DNA of 64,000 nucleotides, from contig JAPXRI010000010.1 of assembly GCA_033813635.1 (NCBI GenBank), positions 8,940 through 72,939 of the forward strand, given 5' to 3'. A program made the translations under genes and the position numbers. Positions 42,944-51,540 of the stretch are shown piece by piece; within the stretch, counting starts at the first letter, position 1; each line of letters starts with the position of its first letter. The notes below the pieces were generated by a model that had not been told where the DNA came from, did not search any database, and saw only the letters and a list, made by a program, of their open reading frames with translations. The DNA is from JAPXRI01 sp033813635. GTDB taxonomy: Bacteria; Bacillota; Clostridia; Oscillospirales; QAMX01.

Positions 42944-44177
42944 ATTGCCCTATAACCGGCGCGCCGTATTTTCGCGCCGTCTTTTCCGCGCCGTTGCCTA
43001 CTGCAAAAGCCCGTCCGTTGTAGATCTTAAGCGTTTTTTCCAAAAGAGCATCGTTTTCCGCGGCAAACGCCACCGGAGTTTGGAGAAGATATTGATTTTC
43101 CGCGAAAATCTCCACATCCTGTTCCGAGCCGATTTTGATTACCGGAATCCGTTTTTCGTCGGGCTCAGCGTCCGTTATATCGTCCGCGAAGCTCTCGCCG
43201 ATTTCGAAGACTTCGCCGGTCTCCGGGAGCGTATCGTAGATAAAAGCTTTCTTTTCATTCGCCGCGAGGATTTTTTCCTCCCGCGGGTATTCGATGCTCA
43301 GTATTTCGTTCGGGAGTTTTTGCAGCTCTTCCTTCAATCTCGCGATATGCTTTTCTTCCGTCCCGCAGCAGCCGCCGAACAGCCTTACCCCTGCCCGGGC
43401 GAATCCCTCTGTATGCGCCGCGAAACAGGCGTCCGTCATCGTATAGCGGGCGTTGCCGTGGGAATCCGTCTCCGGAATGCCTGCATTGGGCTTGGAGAGC
43501 AGAGGAACTCTGGTGTGAGCCGCGAGAGGACGCGTCAGTTTCAACATGTCCTCCGGGCCGGTTGAGCAGTTTATTCCGAAGGCGTCCGCCCCCATCGACT
43601 GCACAACCGAGAGCGCCGCGAGCGGCTCGGTGCCGTTCAGAGTTCTCCCGTTTTTCTCAAACGTAAAGCTGCAGACAAACGGCTTTTTTGAAACGCTCCT
43701 GACGGCGAGCAGCGCCGCCCTCGCCTCGGCCAGCGTCATCAACGTCTCCGCGATAAAAAAGTCGACGCCGGCTTTTTCGAGCGCTTCCGCCTGCTCCGCG
43801 TAGATATCTAAAAGCATGTCGAAGGTGAAGTCGCCGAACGGGCGCAGAAACACCCCAAGCGAGGACATATCTCCGCCCACCGACGCGCTGTCTCCAACCG
43901 CCTCGCGGGTAAGCTTCACCAGCTCTATGTTCATTTCCTGGAGCGATTTTTCCAGGCCGTATTTTTTCAGCTTTACCCGGTTCGCTCCGAAGGTCGGGGC
44001 GTAGAGCGCCTCCGACCCCGCGGTTATAAAGCGCCTCTGCAGCACAAGAAGCGCGGAAGGGTTATCCAAAATCCATTTCTCCGGGCATACGCCCGATGGC
44101 ATTCCGGCTTTCTGGAGATTGATTCCCGTCGAGCCGTCGAGAACGATGTACCGGTCAAAGCCCGGCTTAAATTTCAT
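42942..44177 (-). CDS. homocysteine S-methyltransferase-family protein with C-terminal extension
   Basis: 411 residues. Residues ~1-300 are a homocysteine-binding TIM barrel like the first MetH module, with LDGSTGINLQ, GDMSSLG and the zinc cysteines in GINCSTG and GGCCGT. Residues ~300-411 are extra. Part of this tail (PVAFAAENDALLEKTLKIYN, then KYGAPVIG) resembles strands of the MetH pterin-binding barrel, as though a second module were truncated. It lacks the full pterin and cobalamin modules, so it cannot be a complete methionine synthase. It lies 15 bases downstream of argS on the same strand. Confidence 0.82.
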   Translation of the reverse strand: MKFKPGFDRYIVLDGSTGINLQKAGMPSGVCPEKWILDNPSALLVLQRRFITAGSEALYAPTFGANRVKLKKYGLEKSLQEMNIELVKLTREAVGDSASVGGDMSSLGVFLRPFGDFTFDMLLDIYAEQAEALEKAGVDFFIAETLMTLAEARAALLAVRSVSKKPFVCSFTFEKNGRTLNGTEPLAALSVVQSMGADAFGINCSTGPEDMLKLTRPLAAHTRVPLLSKPNAGIPETDSHGNARYTMTDACFAAHTEGFARAGVRLFGGCCGTEEKHIARLKEELQKLPNEILSIEYPREEKILAANEKKAFIYDTLPETGEVFEIGESFADDITDAEPDEKRIPVIKIGSEQDVEIFAENQYLLQTPVAFAAENDALLEKTLKIYNGRAFAVGNGAEKTARKYGAPVIGQ

Positions 44178-44192
44178 AGTCCGACCTCTCCC

Positions 44193-45890
44193 TTACATCT
44201 GCTCCGGAGCGGAGATCTTCAGCATTGAGAGCACGTTCGATAGGACGCTCCGCGTCACGTCGCAGAGCATCAGGCGCGCGCGCGCGGTCTTTTCCTCTGC
44301 GTCCTTTATCCTGACTTCGGTATAGAAGCTGTGGAACGCCGTGGCAAGCTCCACGAGGTATCTTGTAAGCCTGAACGGCTCGTAGTCCCTCGCGGCAAGC
44401 CTGATCTCCTCCGGCAGCATGGCTATCTGCTTTATCAGCGCTTTTTCGGCCTGCTCGGACAGAAGGCCGATATCCGTCTCTTCTGCCTTCGACGGGAAAA
44501 GCCCGGCTTCAGCCAGCTTCTTCAGCATTGTGCAGATTCTCGCGTGGGCGTATTGGACATAATAGACCGGATTGTCGCTGTCCTCCTTCACCGCGAGGTC
44601 AAGGTCGAATTCAAGGTGGGACTCGTTCTGGCGGGAGTTGAAGAAAAACCGCACCGCGTCGACGCTTATCTCATCCAGCAGATTTGACAGCGTGATGACC
44701 TTTCCCGTGCGCTTCGACATGCGCACCGACTCCCCGTTCCGCTGCAGGTCCACAAGCTGATATAACACAAAATCCAGCTTTGACGGGTCTATTCCCAGCG
44801 CCTGCATGCCGGCTTTAAACCTGATGACGTGGCCGTGGTGGTCCGCGCCGAAAACGTCGACAACCTTGTCAAAGCCCCTCTTGAGGAACTTGTTGCGGTG
44901 GTAGGCTATATCCACCGCGTAATATGTGTAAAAACCGTTTGACTTGACGATGACCTCGTCTTTTTCCATTCCGAACAGCGTCCCTTTAAACCACAAAGCG
45001 CCGTCTTTTTCATAGAGCATGCCGTTTTTCTTTAGGATATCGACGGTTTCCTTTACTTCGCCGTTTTCGTGCAGCGACGACTCGTAAAACCAGGTGTCGT
45101 ATTCCACCTTATAACGCGCAAGGTCTGCGCGCATGAGTTCGATGTTCTTTTTTATGCCGTATTCGCGCATCAGCTTCTGACGTTTCTCGGCGTCCATATT
45201 CAGATATTCGTCGCCGTGCTCGGCAATCAGTTCGGCGGCGCGCTCCTTAATGTCGTCGCCGTGATAGCCGTTTTCGGGGAACGGAAAGCTGTCCTCGCCC
45301 TTAAGCTGCTGAATATACCTCGCCTCAACCGATTTACCGTAAAGATCGACCTGATTACCGGCGTCGTTTACATAGAACTCCCTGCTTACCCTGTAGCCGG
45401 CGCGCTCAAGCACGGAGGAAAGGGAGTCGCCGAGCACACCCCCCCGGGCGTTGCCGAGATGCATCGGCCCGGTCGGATTCGCGGAGACAAACTCGACCAT
45501 CACCTTCTGCCCCTTGCCGATGTCATCGTAGCCATACCTATCCGACATTGCGGAGGCGGTTTCCAGCACCGACGCGTACCACTCCGGACCTAAAAACGCG
45601 TTTATAAAGCCCGGTCCGTCGACGGAGTAGGATGAGAACAGGGCGTTTCGCTTCATATTCGATACGATTATTTCCGCGATCTTTCTCGGGGCCATGCGGA
45701 GCGGCTTCGCCATCGACAGCGCGAAATTTGACGACAGATCACCGAAGCGCGAATCTTTGGGTACTTCCACCGCGGGCTCGGCTATCTCGGTTTTGCTCAA
45801 CTCCCCTTTTTCAGCCGCCGACAAATAACCTTCCGCTACCAGCCGCGACAGCGTTTGCTTTGCTTCCGAATACATGTTGTTTTTTATCAT
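44193..45890 (-). CDS. argS: arginyl-tRNA synthetase
   Basis: 565 residues, full length. Class I signatures are HLGN in NPTGPMHLGNARGG and the KMSKS equivalent RMSKRTGK. The N-terminal Add1 domain and the C-terminal DALR anticodon-binding domain are both present. It follows a DUF1934 (YwiB-like) gene, the same order as ywiB-argS in Bacillus. Confidence 0.97.
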   Translation of the reverse strand: MIKNNMYSEAKQTLSRLVAEGYLSAAEKGELSKTEIAEPAVEVPKDSRFGDLSSNFALSMAKPLRMAPRKIAEIIVSNMKRNALFSSYSVDGPGFINAFLGPEWYASVLETASAMSDRYGYDDIGKGQKVMVEFVSANPTGPMHLGNARGGVLGDSLSSVLERAGYRVSREFYVNDAGNQVDLYGKSVEARYIQQLKGEDSFPFPENGYHGDDIKERAAELIAEHGDEYLNMDAEKRQKLMREYGIKKNIELMRADLARYKVEYDTWFYESSLHENGEVKETVDILKKNGMLYEKDGALWFKGTLFGMEKDEVIVKSNGFYTYYAVDIAYHRNKFLKRGFDKVVDVFGADHHGHVIRFKAGMQALGIDPSKLDFVLYQLVDLQRNGESVRMSKRTGKVITLSNLLDEISVDAVRFFFNSRQNESHLEFDLDLAVKEDSDNPVYYVQYAHARICTMLKKLAEAGLFPSKAEETDIGLLSEQAEKALIKQIAMLPEEIRLAARDYEPFRLTRYLVELATAFHSFYTEVRIKDAEEKTARARLMLCDVTRSVLSNVLSMLKISAPEQM

Positions 45891-45908
45891 TGGTCCATCC
45901 CCACGCTG

Positions 45909-46412
45909 CTATTGCTTGATTGTTTTAGCCGTCTCATCTTCAGACCGCTTTATGTCTATCGAAAAGTAGTTGTACCCCGCGACGGCGTTGTCTATCTCTA
46001 TCGAATAATCCACCTTAAGGCTTCCGCCGTTTTCGTCGAACGACGAGTCGATTTCGAAGGCGTTTACGCCCACCGTGAAGGCTCCCATCGGCGTCTCGTA
46101 GAGCGACAGGTGCTTCTGGCCCTTTTCAAAGGTCATCTGGGAGCTGATATACCCGCTCCGCTCGACGGTGACCTTCGACCCCTCTACGGAGACGTGGGTT
46201 TTCGTACCCTCCATGCCGGTCAGGCTGCTCTCGTTGTATTTAATATGGTAGATCCCGTTCTTTATGCCGTAGCTCCCGCGCGTGACAAACTCGATCTCCT
46301 CGCTCTCGCTGCCTGCCGGCTGCTGTTCGCTTTTAATCGAGATTATCGCTGGCATATTCATACCGGTTTTTTCTGATTTCATTTTAAACTCCATATCAGA
46401 TATATTTTTCAT
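45909..46412 (-). CDS. DUF1934 (YwiB-like) protein
   Basis: 167 residues. The blocks GSYGIKNGIYHIKYNESSL, VSVEGSKVTVERSGYISSQM and DYSIEIDNAVAGYN fit the DUF1934 lipocalin-like beta barrel. No enzyme motif is present. The association with argS is conserved from Bacillus to Clostridia, but the function is unknown. AAGG lies 7 bases before the ATG. Confidence 0.85.
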   Translation of the reverse strand: MKNISDMEFKMKSEKTGMNMPAIISIKSEQQPAGSESEEIEFVTRGSYGIKNGIYHIKYNESSLTGMEGTKTHVSVEGSKVTVERSGYISSQMTFEKGQKHLSLYETPMGAFTVGVNAFEIDSSFDENGGSLKVDYSIEIDNAVAGYNYFSIDIKRSEDETAKTIKQ

Positions 46413-46477
46413 GATCGCCTTCTAAGGAGGCATCCCCGGTGAGTCCCCGCGCTGCCCGCGCGGTTAACCGTACCGGC

Positions 46478-47542
46478 CTATCTGACACCCTCTTCGAAGG
46501 CGTAGTCGATCAGTCTCGAGATCAGCTCCCTGTACGGAACTCCCGCTCTTTCAAACAGCTTAGGGAACATGCTGATGCTTGTAAATCCGGGGATTGTGTT
46601 GATCTCGTTGAATATCACTTCGCCGTCGCTCTTCCTTAGGAAGAAATCGACCCTCGAAAGCCCGCGGCAGTCGAGAAGCTTATAAACCTTGAGCGCGGTC
46701 GCTCTGAGCTTCTCCTTCGCCTCCGCCGGAATGTCCGGGTCAAATACCAGACCGCTGGTGCCATCGATATATTTTGCCTCATAGGAGTAGAATTCTCTCG
46801 ACGGAAGAATCTGGCCGACGCCGGATACAATCGGATTTCTGTTTCCCATAACGGCGGTCTCAAGCTCGAGGCCGTCGATAAACTCCTCGACTAAAATCTT
46901 TTCGTCGTACTTCCCAGCGAGTGCCAGGGCTTTTTTCAAATCCTCCGCGTTTTTCGCTTTCGATACGCCCACCGAAGAGCCGGTGTTTGCGGGCTTGACG
47001 AACACGGGGTATGAGAGCTTACTCTGAACACGTAAAACAACTCCGTCTACGTTGCTCTCAAGCTCCGATGCCGTGGCAAACACGCATTCGGCCTGCGAAA
47101 TTCCCTCCAGAGCGCAAAGCCTTTTGGTCAGCGCTTTATCCATGCACACCGCGGCCGAGGTCGTGCCGCAGCCGACAAACGGAATTCCGGCGAGGGTGAA
47201 AAGACCCTGTATTCTTCCGTCCTCTCCGTTCTCGCCGTGGAGAACCGGGAAAACGCAATCCGGCTTTATTACACCGTTTTCCGTATGTATGCCCGCGTAC
47301 CTGCCCCTCGACGGCGAGAAGAAGCACTCGGTATTCTTTTTTTCGTTAAGCCATTCGCCTTTTTCTATTTTATCGGGGGCCGCGGAGGTCAGAATCCAGC
47401 GGCCGTCCTTCGTTATGCCGATCTCAATAATATCGTATTTATCCCTGTCGATATTCGCGATTACGGAGGCCGCCGAAGCGCAGGAGACCTCGTGTTCCGG
47501 CGACATGCCGCCGAAAAGGATCAAAACAGTTTTCTTATCCAT
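46478..47542 (-). CDS. ddl: D-alanine--D-alanine ligase
   Basis: 354 residues of ATP-grasp fold: FGGMSPEHEVS at the start, FVKPANTGSSVGVSK, EFIDGLELE, FNEINTIPGFTSISM. The omega-loop reads FYSYEAKYIDGT with the tyrosine expected for D-Ala specificity, so it is not a D-Ala-D-Lac (vancomycin-resistance) ligase. It supplies the dipeptide for peptidoglycan, alongside MurD encoded 84 bases away on the same strand. Confidence 0.96.
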   Translation of the reverse strand: MDKKTVLILFGGMSPEHEVSCASAASVIANIDRDKYDIIEIGITKDGRWILTSAAPDKIEKGEWLNEKKNTECFFSPSRGRYAGIHTENGVIKPDCVFPVLHGENGEDGRIQGLFTLAGIPFVGCGTTSAAVCMDKALTKRLCALEGISQAECVFATASELESNVDGVVLRVQSKLSYPVFVKPANTGSSVGVSKAKNAEDLKKALALAGKYDEKILVEEFIDGLELETAVMGNRNPIVSGVGQILPSREFYSYEAKYIDGTSGLVFDPDIPAEAKEKLRATALKVYKLLDCRGLSRVDFFLRKSDGEVIFNEINTIPGFTSISMFPKLFERAGVPYRELISRLIDYAFEEGVR

Positions 47543-47625
47543 TAACCGGAAAATCCTTCTCCCTTTTTATCGATATACTGATCTGATTATTTAGATATAA
47601 TAGCATAGATTGATGAAAATTGCAA

Positions 47626-49041
47626 TTACTTTATCGGCAGTTCCCTGACTGCTCTTGTAGGCAGTTCCCTGACTGCTCTTCTGAACGCCTCTCCCCGTTC
47701 CTCAAAGTTTTTAAACGCATCGAAGGACGCGCAGGCAGGCGACAAAATCACGATGTCTCCCGGGACCGCGGTCGCGTAAGCCGTCATCACGGCGTTTTCA
47801 AGGGTTTTTTCCTCTATGATTTCGGGGTTTCCCTGGCAGTAATCCGCACTGTTTCTTATTGCCGAGGCGATTTTGCCCGCGGTATGCCCCGATAGAATCA
47901 CGCGCTTTGTCTTTTTGACAAGCGCATCCCCGAGCTCGTCAAACGAGATATTTTTATCGCTGCCCCCGGCGATCAGAACGATTTTCTTGTCAAACACGGA
48001 GAGCGCTGCCATCGTCCTTGTCGGGGAGGAGTCGATCGACGAGTTGTAGTATTTGACGCCGTTGAGTTCCCTGACGAATTCAAGCCGGTTCGGCACGCCG
48101 CCGAAGTTCCTCGCGACCGCGCGGATATCCTCCGTTGAGACATACTCCCGGACCGCGCCGATCGCCGCCATGTAGTTCTCCACATTGTGCATGCCGGGCA
48201 GCCTTATTTCACGAATGTCCAAAAGGCTTTCAGTTTTTCCGCCGATAGCGCAGACGATCTCGTTTCCGTTTAGGAATACGCCGTTTTCCGGCGCGCATCT
48301 GCGAGAGAACGGAACGCTAACCGCCTTTGTCTCATCGAGAAAGGCCCTTGTAATCTCGTTGTCGAAATTCCCCACGGTTTTGTCTTTTTCGCTCTGGTGC
48401 GCGAAGATGTTTCCCTTCGCGGCGATATATTCCGCCATATCGGTGTGCTTGTCGAGGTGGTTTGGCGAGACGTTCGTAATCACCGCGATGTGGGGCGAAC
48501 GCTTCATGTCCATTAGCTGGAAGGACGACAGCTCGACCACCGAGAAAGCGTCTTTATCCATTTCCGGTATTTCGGACAAAAGCGGCTTTCCGATATTTCC
48601 TCCGAGGTATACCCTATAACCGGCTTGTTTCAGGATTTCCGATATAAGCGTCGAGGTCGTTGTTTTGCCGTCGCTGCCCGTGATCCCGATGATTTTTGTC
48701 GGACAGAGCTCAAAGAACAGCTCCATTTCCGACGTAACCTGCGCACCGTTTTCCAACGCGAGGCGAAGTCCGCGGGCGGTGGGCAGAACGCCCGGCGTCC
48801 TGAAAATCAGACTCTCTCCGATGTCGTCGAGATAATGCTCACCGCTGACGAACTTAACGCCCTTATCTCTGAGCTCGGCCGCTTCGCCGCCGAGCTCTTC
48901 CACGCTTTTTTTATCGTAAACCGTGATTTTCGCACCGTGAGTATAGAGAAGTCTGATCAGCGGCAGATTGCTCACGCCGAGCCCGATAACCCCGACCTTT
49001 TTCCCTCGTATGGCCTCGAAACAATTCTCAAATTCCGTCAA
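47626..49041 (-). CDS. murD: UDP-MurNAc-alanine--D-glutamate ligase
   Basis: 471 residues from TTG 49041, which has GGGAGG upstream. A longer frame to 49110 is rejected because a clean promoter (49082-49110) occupies it. Mur ligase motifs are VGVIGLGVSN, the P-loop GITGSDGKTTT, VVELSSFQL and NHLDKHTD. The last codons contain a 24-bp tandem duplication that repeats RAVRELP at the C-terminus. It adds D-Glu to the peptidoglycan precursor in the cytoplasm. Confidence 0.95.
   Translation of the reverse strand: MTEFENCFEAIRGKKVGVIGLGVSNLPLIRLLYTHGAKITVYDKKSVEELGGEAAELRDKGVKFVSGEHYLDDIGESLIFRTPGVLPTARGLRLALENGAQVTSEMELFFELCPTKIIGITGSDGKTTTSTLISEILKQAGYRVYLGGNIGKPLLSEIPEMDKDAFSVVELSSFQLMDMKRSPHIAVITNVSPNHLDKHTDMAEYIAAKGNIFAHQSEKDKTVGNFDNEITRAFLDETKAVSVPFSRRCAPENGVFLNGNEIVCAIGGKTESLLDIREIRLPGMHNVENYMAAIGAVREYVSTEDIRAVARNFGGVPNRLEFVRELNGVKYYNSSIDSSPTRTMAALSVFDKKIVLIAGGSDKNISFDELGDALVKKTKRVILSGHTAGKIASAIRNSADYCQGNPEIIEEKTLENAVMTAYATAVPGDIVILSPACASFDAFKNFEERGEAFRRAVRELPTRAVRELPIK
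47636..47683 (-). repeat. 24-bp tandem duplication at the murD 3' end
   Basis: 47636-47659 and 47660-47683 are identical over 21 of 24 bases (GGCAGTTCCCTGACTGCTCTT). It lies in frame and adds RAVRELP-type residues just before the stop. Confidence 0.9.
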
Positions 49042-49081
49042 GCTATAACCTCCCGCGCCGGATTTTGGTAAGCCGAGTATT

Positions 49082-49110
49082 ATTATATGCCACGGCACAT
49101 GTTTTTTCAA
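49082..49110 (-). promoter_or_regulatory. murD promoter
   Basis: On the minus strand, TTGAAA (49105-49110) and TATAAT (49082-49087) with a 17-base spacer. Confidence 0.8.
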
Positions 49111-49154
49111 CTTAAATATACCCCCTTTATCTTAAATGTTTGCGTGTTTTCTTG

Positions 49155-49183
49155 TTGAATAAGGTCATCGCTTGATATATAAT
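49155..49183 (+). promoter_or_regulatory. promoter of the Gfo/Idh/MocA gene
   Basis: TTGAAT (49155-49160) and TATAAT (49178-49183), 17-base spacer, about 35 bases before the ATG. Confidence 0.75.
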
Positions 49184-49218
49184 AGTACGGACATTATGAA
49201 AAGTGTGGAGGCAACTAC

Positions 49219-50442
49219 ATGAAGGACAGCAGTATCAATATGGCGGTTATCGGCCTCGGCGGCAGGGGCTTCGGTATGATGTGCAATCTTCTCGAAATGA
49301 AAGACGTCAATATCATCGGCGTCTGCGATCTGCTCGAAGAGCGCAAGCAGCGCGCTTTCGATAAGGTCAAGGAAGCGAGAGGCATCGGACCCGCTGCTGA
49401 AACCGATTACAGAAAAATCCTCGAGCTTAAGGAGCTTGACGCGGTTCTTATAACCACCAGCTGGCAGACCCATCTCCGCATCGCGATTGACGCGATGAAC
49501 GCCGGAAAGTATGTGGCGAGCGAGGTCGGCGGCGCCTGCTCGGTGGACGAGTGCTGGGAGCTTGTAAGGACCTATCAGAGGACGGGCGTCCCCTGCATGA
49601 TGATTGAAAACTGCTGTTACGGCCGCGAGGAACTCGCGCTTTTAAATATGGTAAAGCAGAATCTGTTCGGCGAAATCATCCACTGCCGCTGCGGATATGA
49701 GCACGACCTGCGGGATGAAGTAGCCAAAGGGCATATCAATCACCATTACCGCCTTGACAACTACCACCACAGAAACGGCGACGTTTACCCGACGCACGGC
49801 GCCGGCCCGATGGCGAAAATACTGAACATCAACAGGGGCAACCGCTTCGTCAGCCTGACGTCGATGGCCTCAAAGGCGAGAGGCCTTAAGGAGTGGGTCA
49901 AAAACAACATGCCCGCCGACAACGAGGTCAACTTCTTCGACATCACCCAGGGGGACGTCGTAACCACTATGATTAAATGCGCCCACGGCGAAACCCTCGT
50001 GATCACCCACGACACAACGCTCCCCCGCCCCTATTCCCGCGGCGGGTATGTCCAGGGCACCAAGGGGCTCTGGATGGAGGAGAATTACTCGATCTACCTC
50101 GAGGGCATAAGCGAGCCGCATAAATGGGAGTCGTTCAAGCCCTATATCGAGAAATACGAGCATCCGCTCTGGAAATGGTACCGGGAAGAAGGCATCCGCG
50201 GCGGACACGGGGGCATGGACTACCTTGTTCTCCGCGCGTTTATAGAAAGCGTCGAGGCCCGGGAGGATACCCCGATTGACGCCTACGATTTCGCGACCTG
50301 GGCCGCGATTACGCCGCTGAGTGAGCAGTCCGTCGCCACGGGCAGCATGCCCCAGCCGTTCCCCGATTTCACCGACGGGCGCTACCTCGTCCGCGAGCCC
50401 GAAAGGTGTTGGAAATACTCGCTGACCGAGATACAGAGGTAA
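49219..50442 (+). CDS. Gfo/Idh/MocA oxidoreductase, GH109-like
   Basis: 407 residues. The Rossmann start VIGLGGRGFG (NAD binding), the mid motif EVGGACSVDE and the C-terminal block RGGHGGMDYLVLRAF, followed by PIDAYDFATWAAITPLSEQS, resemble the NAD-dependent glycosidases of family GH109 (alpha-N-acetylgalactosaminidase type), which use a transient oxidation at C3. No signal peptide is present, unlike the secreted founding members. An ordinary sugar dehydrogenase is the alternative. It has its own promoter and terminator. Confidence 0.78.
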   Translation: MKDSSINMAVIGLGGRGFGMMCNLLEMKDVNIIGVCDLLEERKQRAFDKVKEARGIGPAAETDYRKILELKELDAVLITTSWQTHLRIAIDAMNAGKYVASEVGGACSVDECWELVRTYQRTGVPCMMIENCCYGREELALLNMVKQNLFGEIIHCRCGYEHDLRDEVAKGHINHHYRLDNYHHRNGDVYPTHGAGPMAKILNINRGNRFVSLTSMASKARGLKEWVKNNMPADNEVNFFDITQGDVVTTMIKCAHGETLVITHDTTLPRPYSRGGYVQGTKGLWMEENYSIYLEGISEPHKWESFKPYIEKYEHPLWKWYREEGIRGGHGGMDYLVLRAFIESVEAREDTPIDAYDFATWAAITPLSEQSVATGSMPQPFPDFTDGRYLVREPERCWKYSLTEIQR

Positions 50443-50454
50443 CAGATTTTTTGA

Positions 50455-50489
50455 AAGCTGCCGTCTAAAAAACGGCGGCTTGTTTTTTT
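50455..50489 (+). terminator. terminator after the Gfo/Idh/MocA gene
   Basis: AAGCTGCCGT (50455-50464) pairs with ACGGCGGCTT (50472-50481), with one G-U pair, followed by a run of T (50483-50489). Confidence 0.9.
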
Positions 50490-50545
50490 GCATAGAAGCC
50501 ATCGTTTTTCAAACAATAACCTAGGAATCCATTTGTAAAAAGGAA

Positions 50546-51457
50546 GTGTCGCTTATTTACACCAAGAGAACCGACCTCGCCGTGGAGGCGAGAGATCTTT
50601 ACAACGAGGCTTCGAAATCCGCCGGCGATCCGGACGGGGTAATTTCTACCGAATTCGAATCCGAGGGGCTTAAAGTTCACGCCGTGGATATCACTACCGA
50701 GAACGGCGCCCAAAAGCTCGGCAAACCTGCCGGCAGATATGTCACGATAGACATAGACCCGTTGATCGCCCACGAGGAAAACGCGTTCGCGAGGGCCGTC
50801 AACGCGATCGCCGGCGAGCTGAAAAAGCTTTTGCAGCCCGACCCGAACAAGCCCGTTATGGTCGTCGGCCTCGGAAACAAGGAGATTACGCCGGATTCGA
50901 TAGGCCCGAGAGCCGCCGAGAAAATTCTCGCTACGCGCCATCTGTTATCCAGCATGCCCAACCAGTTCGGCATGCTGAAGCCCGTTACGGTGCTCTCGCC
51001 TGGTGTTCTCGGAATGACCGGCATCGAATCCGGCGAGATTATCTCCGGCGTTGCCGCCAAGGTCCCCCCGAGCGTGCTGATTATTATCGACGCGCTGGCG
51101 TCAAGGGAGGCCGGACGCCTCTGCAGGAGCGTGCAGCTGTCGAACACGGGCGTTACCCCCGGCTCGGGGGTCAACAACAACCGCTTCGCGATTAACCGCC
51201 AGAGCATGGGAATCCCCTGCATATCGATAGGCGTCCCGACAGTCGTCGACGCGGCGACGCTTACGGCGGATATAATGGACGATCAGGGGCTGAAATACGA
51301 TATAAACGCGCTTCACGACAAGTACGGGAGCACATTTGTCACGCTTAAAGAAATTGACGTTCAGGCGAGCGACTGCGCAAAGGTAATCGCTTACGGAGTC
51401 AACGCATCAATCCAGACCGAGCTTTCGATTGAGGACATCGACATGTTTCTGTCCTGA
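50546..51457 (+). CDS. gpr: germination protease for small acid-soluble spore proteins
   Basis: About 303 residues. The autoprocessing-type sequence KRTDLAVEA is near the start, and the core includes VMVVGLGNKEITPDSIGPRA, LSPGVLGMTGIESGEII, IDALASREAGRLC and GVGVNN-like GSGVNNNR. It degrades DNA-protecting spore proteins at germination. The start is uncertain: GTG 50546 abuts AAAGGAA with no spacing, and a non-standard start a few codons later is possible. It is shorter than the Bacillus enzyme (~370), mainly at the N-terminus. Confidence 0.92.
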   Translation: MSLIYTKRTDLAVEARDLYNEASKSAGDPDGVISTEFESEGLKVHAVDITTENGAQKLGKPAGRYVTIDIDPLIAHEENAFARAVNAIAGELKKLLQPDPNKPVMVVGLGNKEITPDSIGPRAAEKILATRHLLSSMPNQFGMLKPVTVLSPGVLGMTGIESGEIISGVAAKVPPSVLIIIDALASREAGRLCRSVQLSNTGVTPGSGVNNNRFAINRQSMGIPCISIGVPTVVDAATLTADIMDDQGLKYDINALHDKYGSTFVTLKEIDVQASDCAKVIAYGVNASIQTELSIEDIDMFLS

Positions 51458-51475
51458 CCCCGTTTCCTCCTCCCG

Positions 51476-51503
51476 GCATATGCGCCGCCGGCGGCGCATA
51501 TGC
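51476..51503. other. 28-bp perfect palindrome between gpr and spoIIP
   Basis: GCATATGCGCCGCC (51476-51489) is followed directly by its exact reverse complement (51490-51503). It has no strong T-run afterwards. It could be a weak terminator or an operator. Confidence 0.7.
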
Positions 51504-51540
51504 TTTACCGATGGAGTATTCTACGGCGGGAGGTTTACTT

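Noticed and set aside
49042..49110. Longer murD N-terminus
   Set aside because: A good -35/-10 pair occupies it, and the TTG at 49041 has a proper ribosome site.
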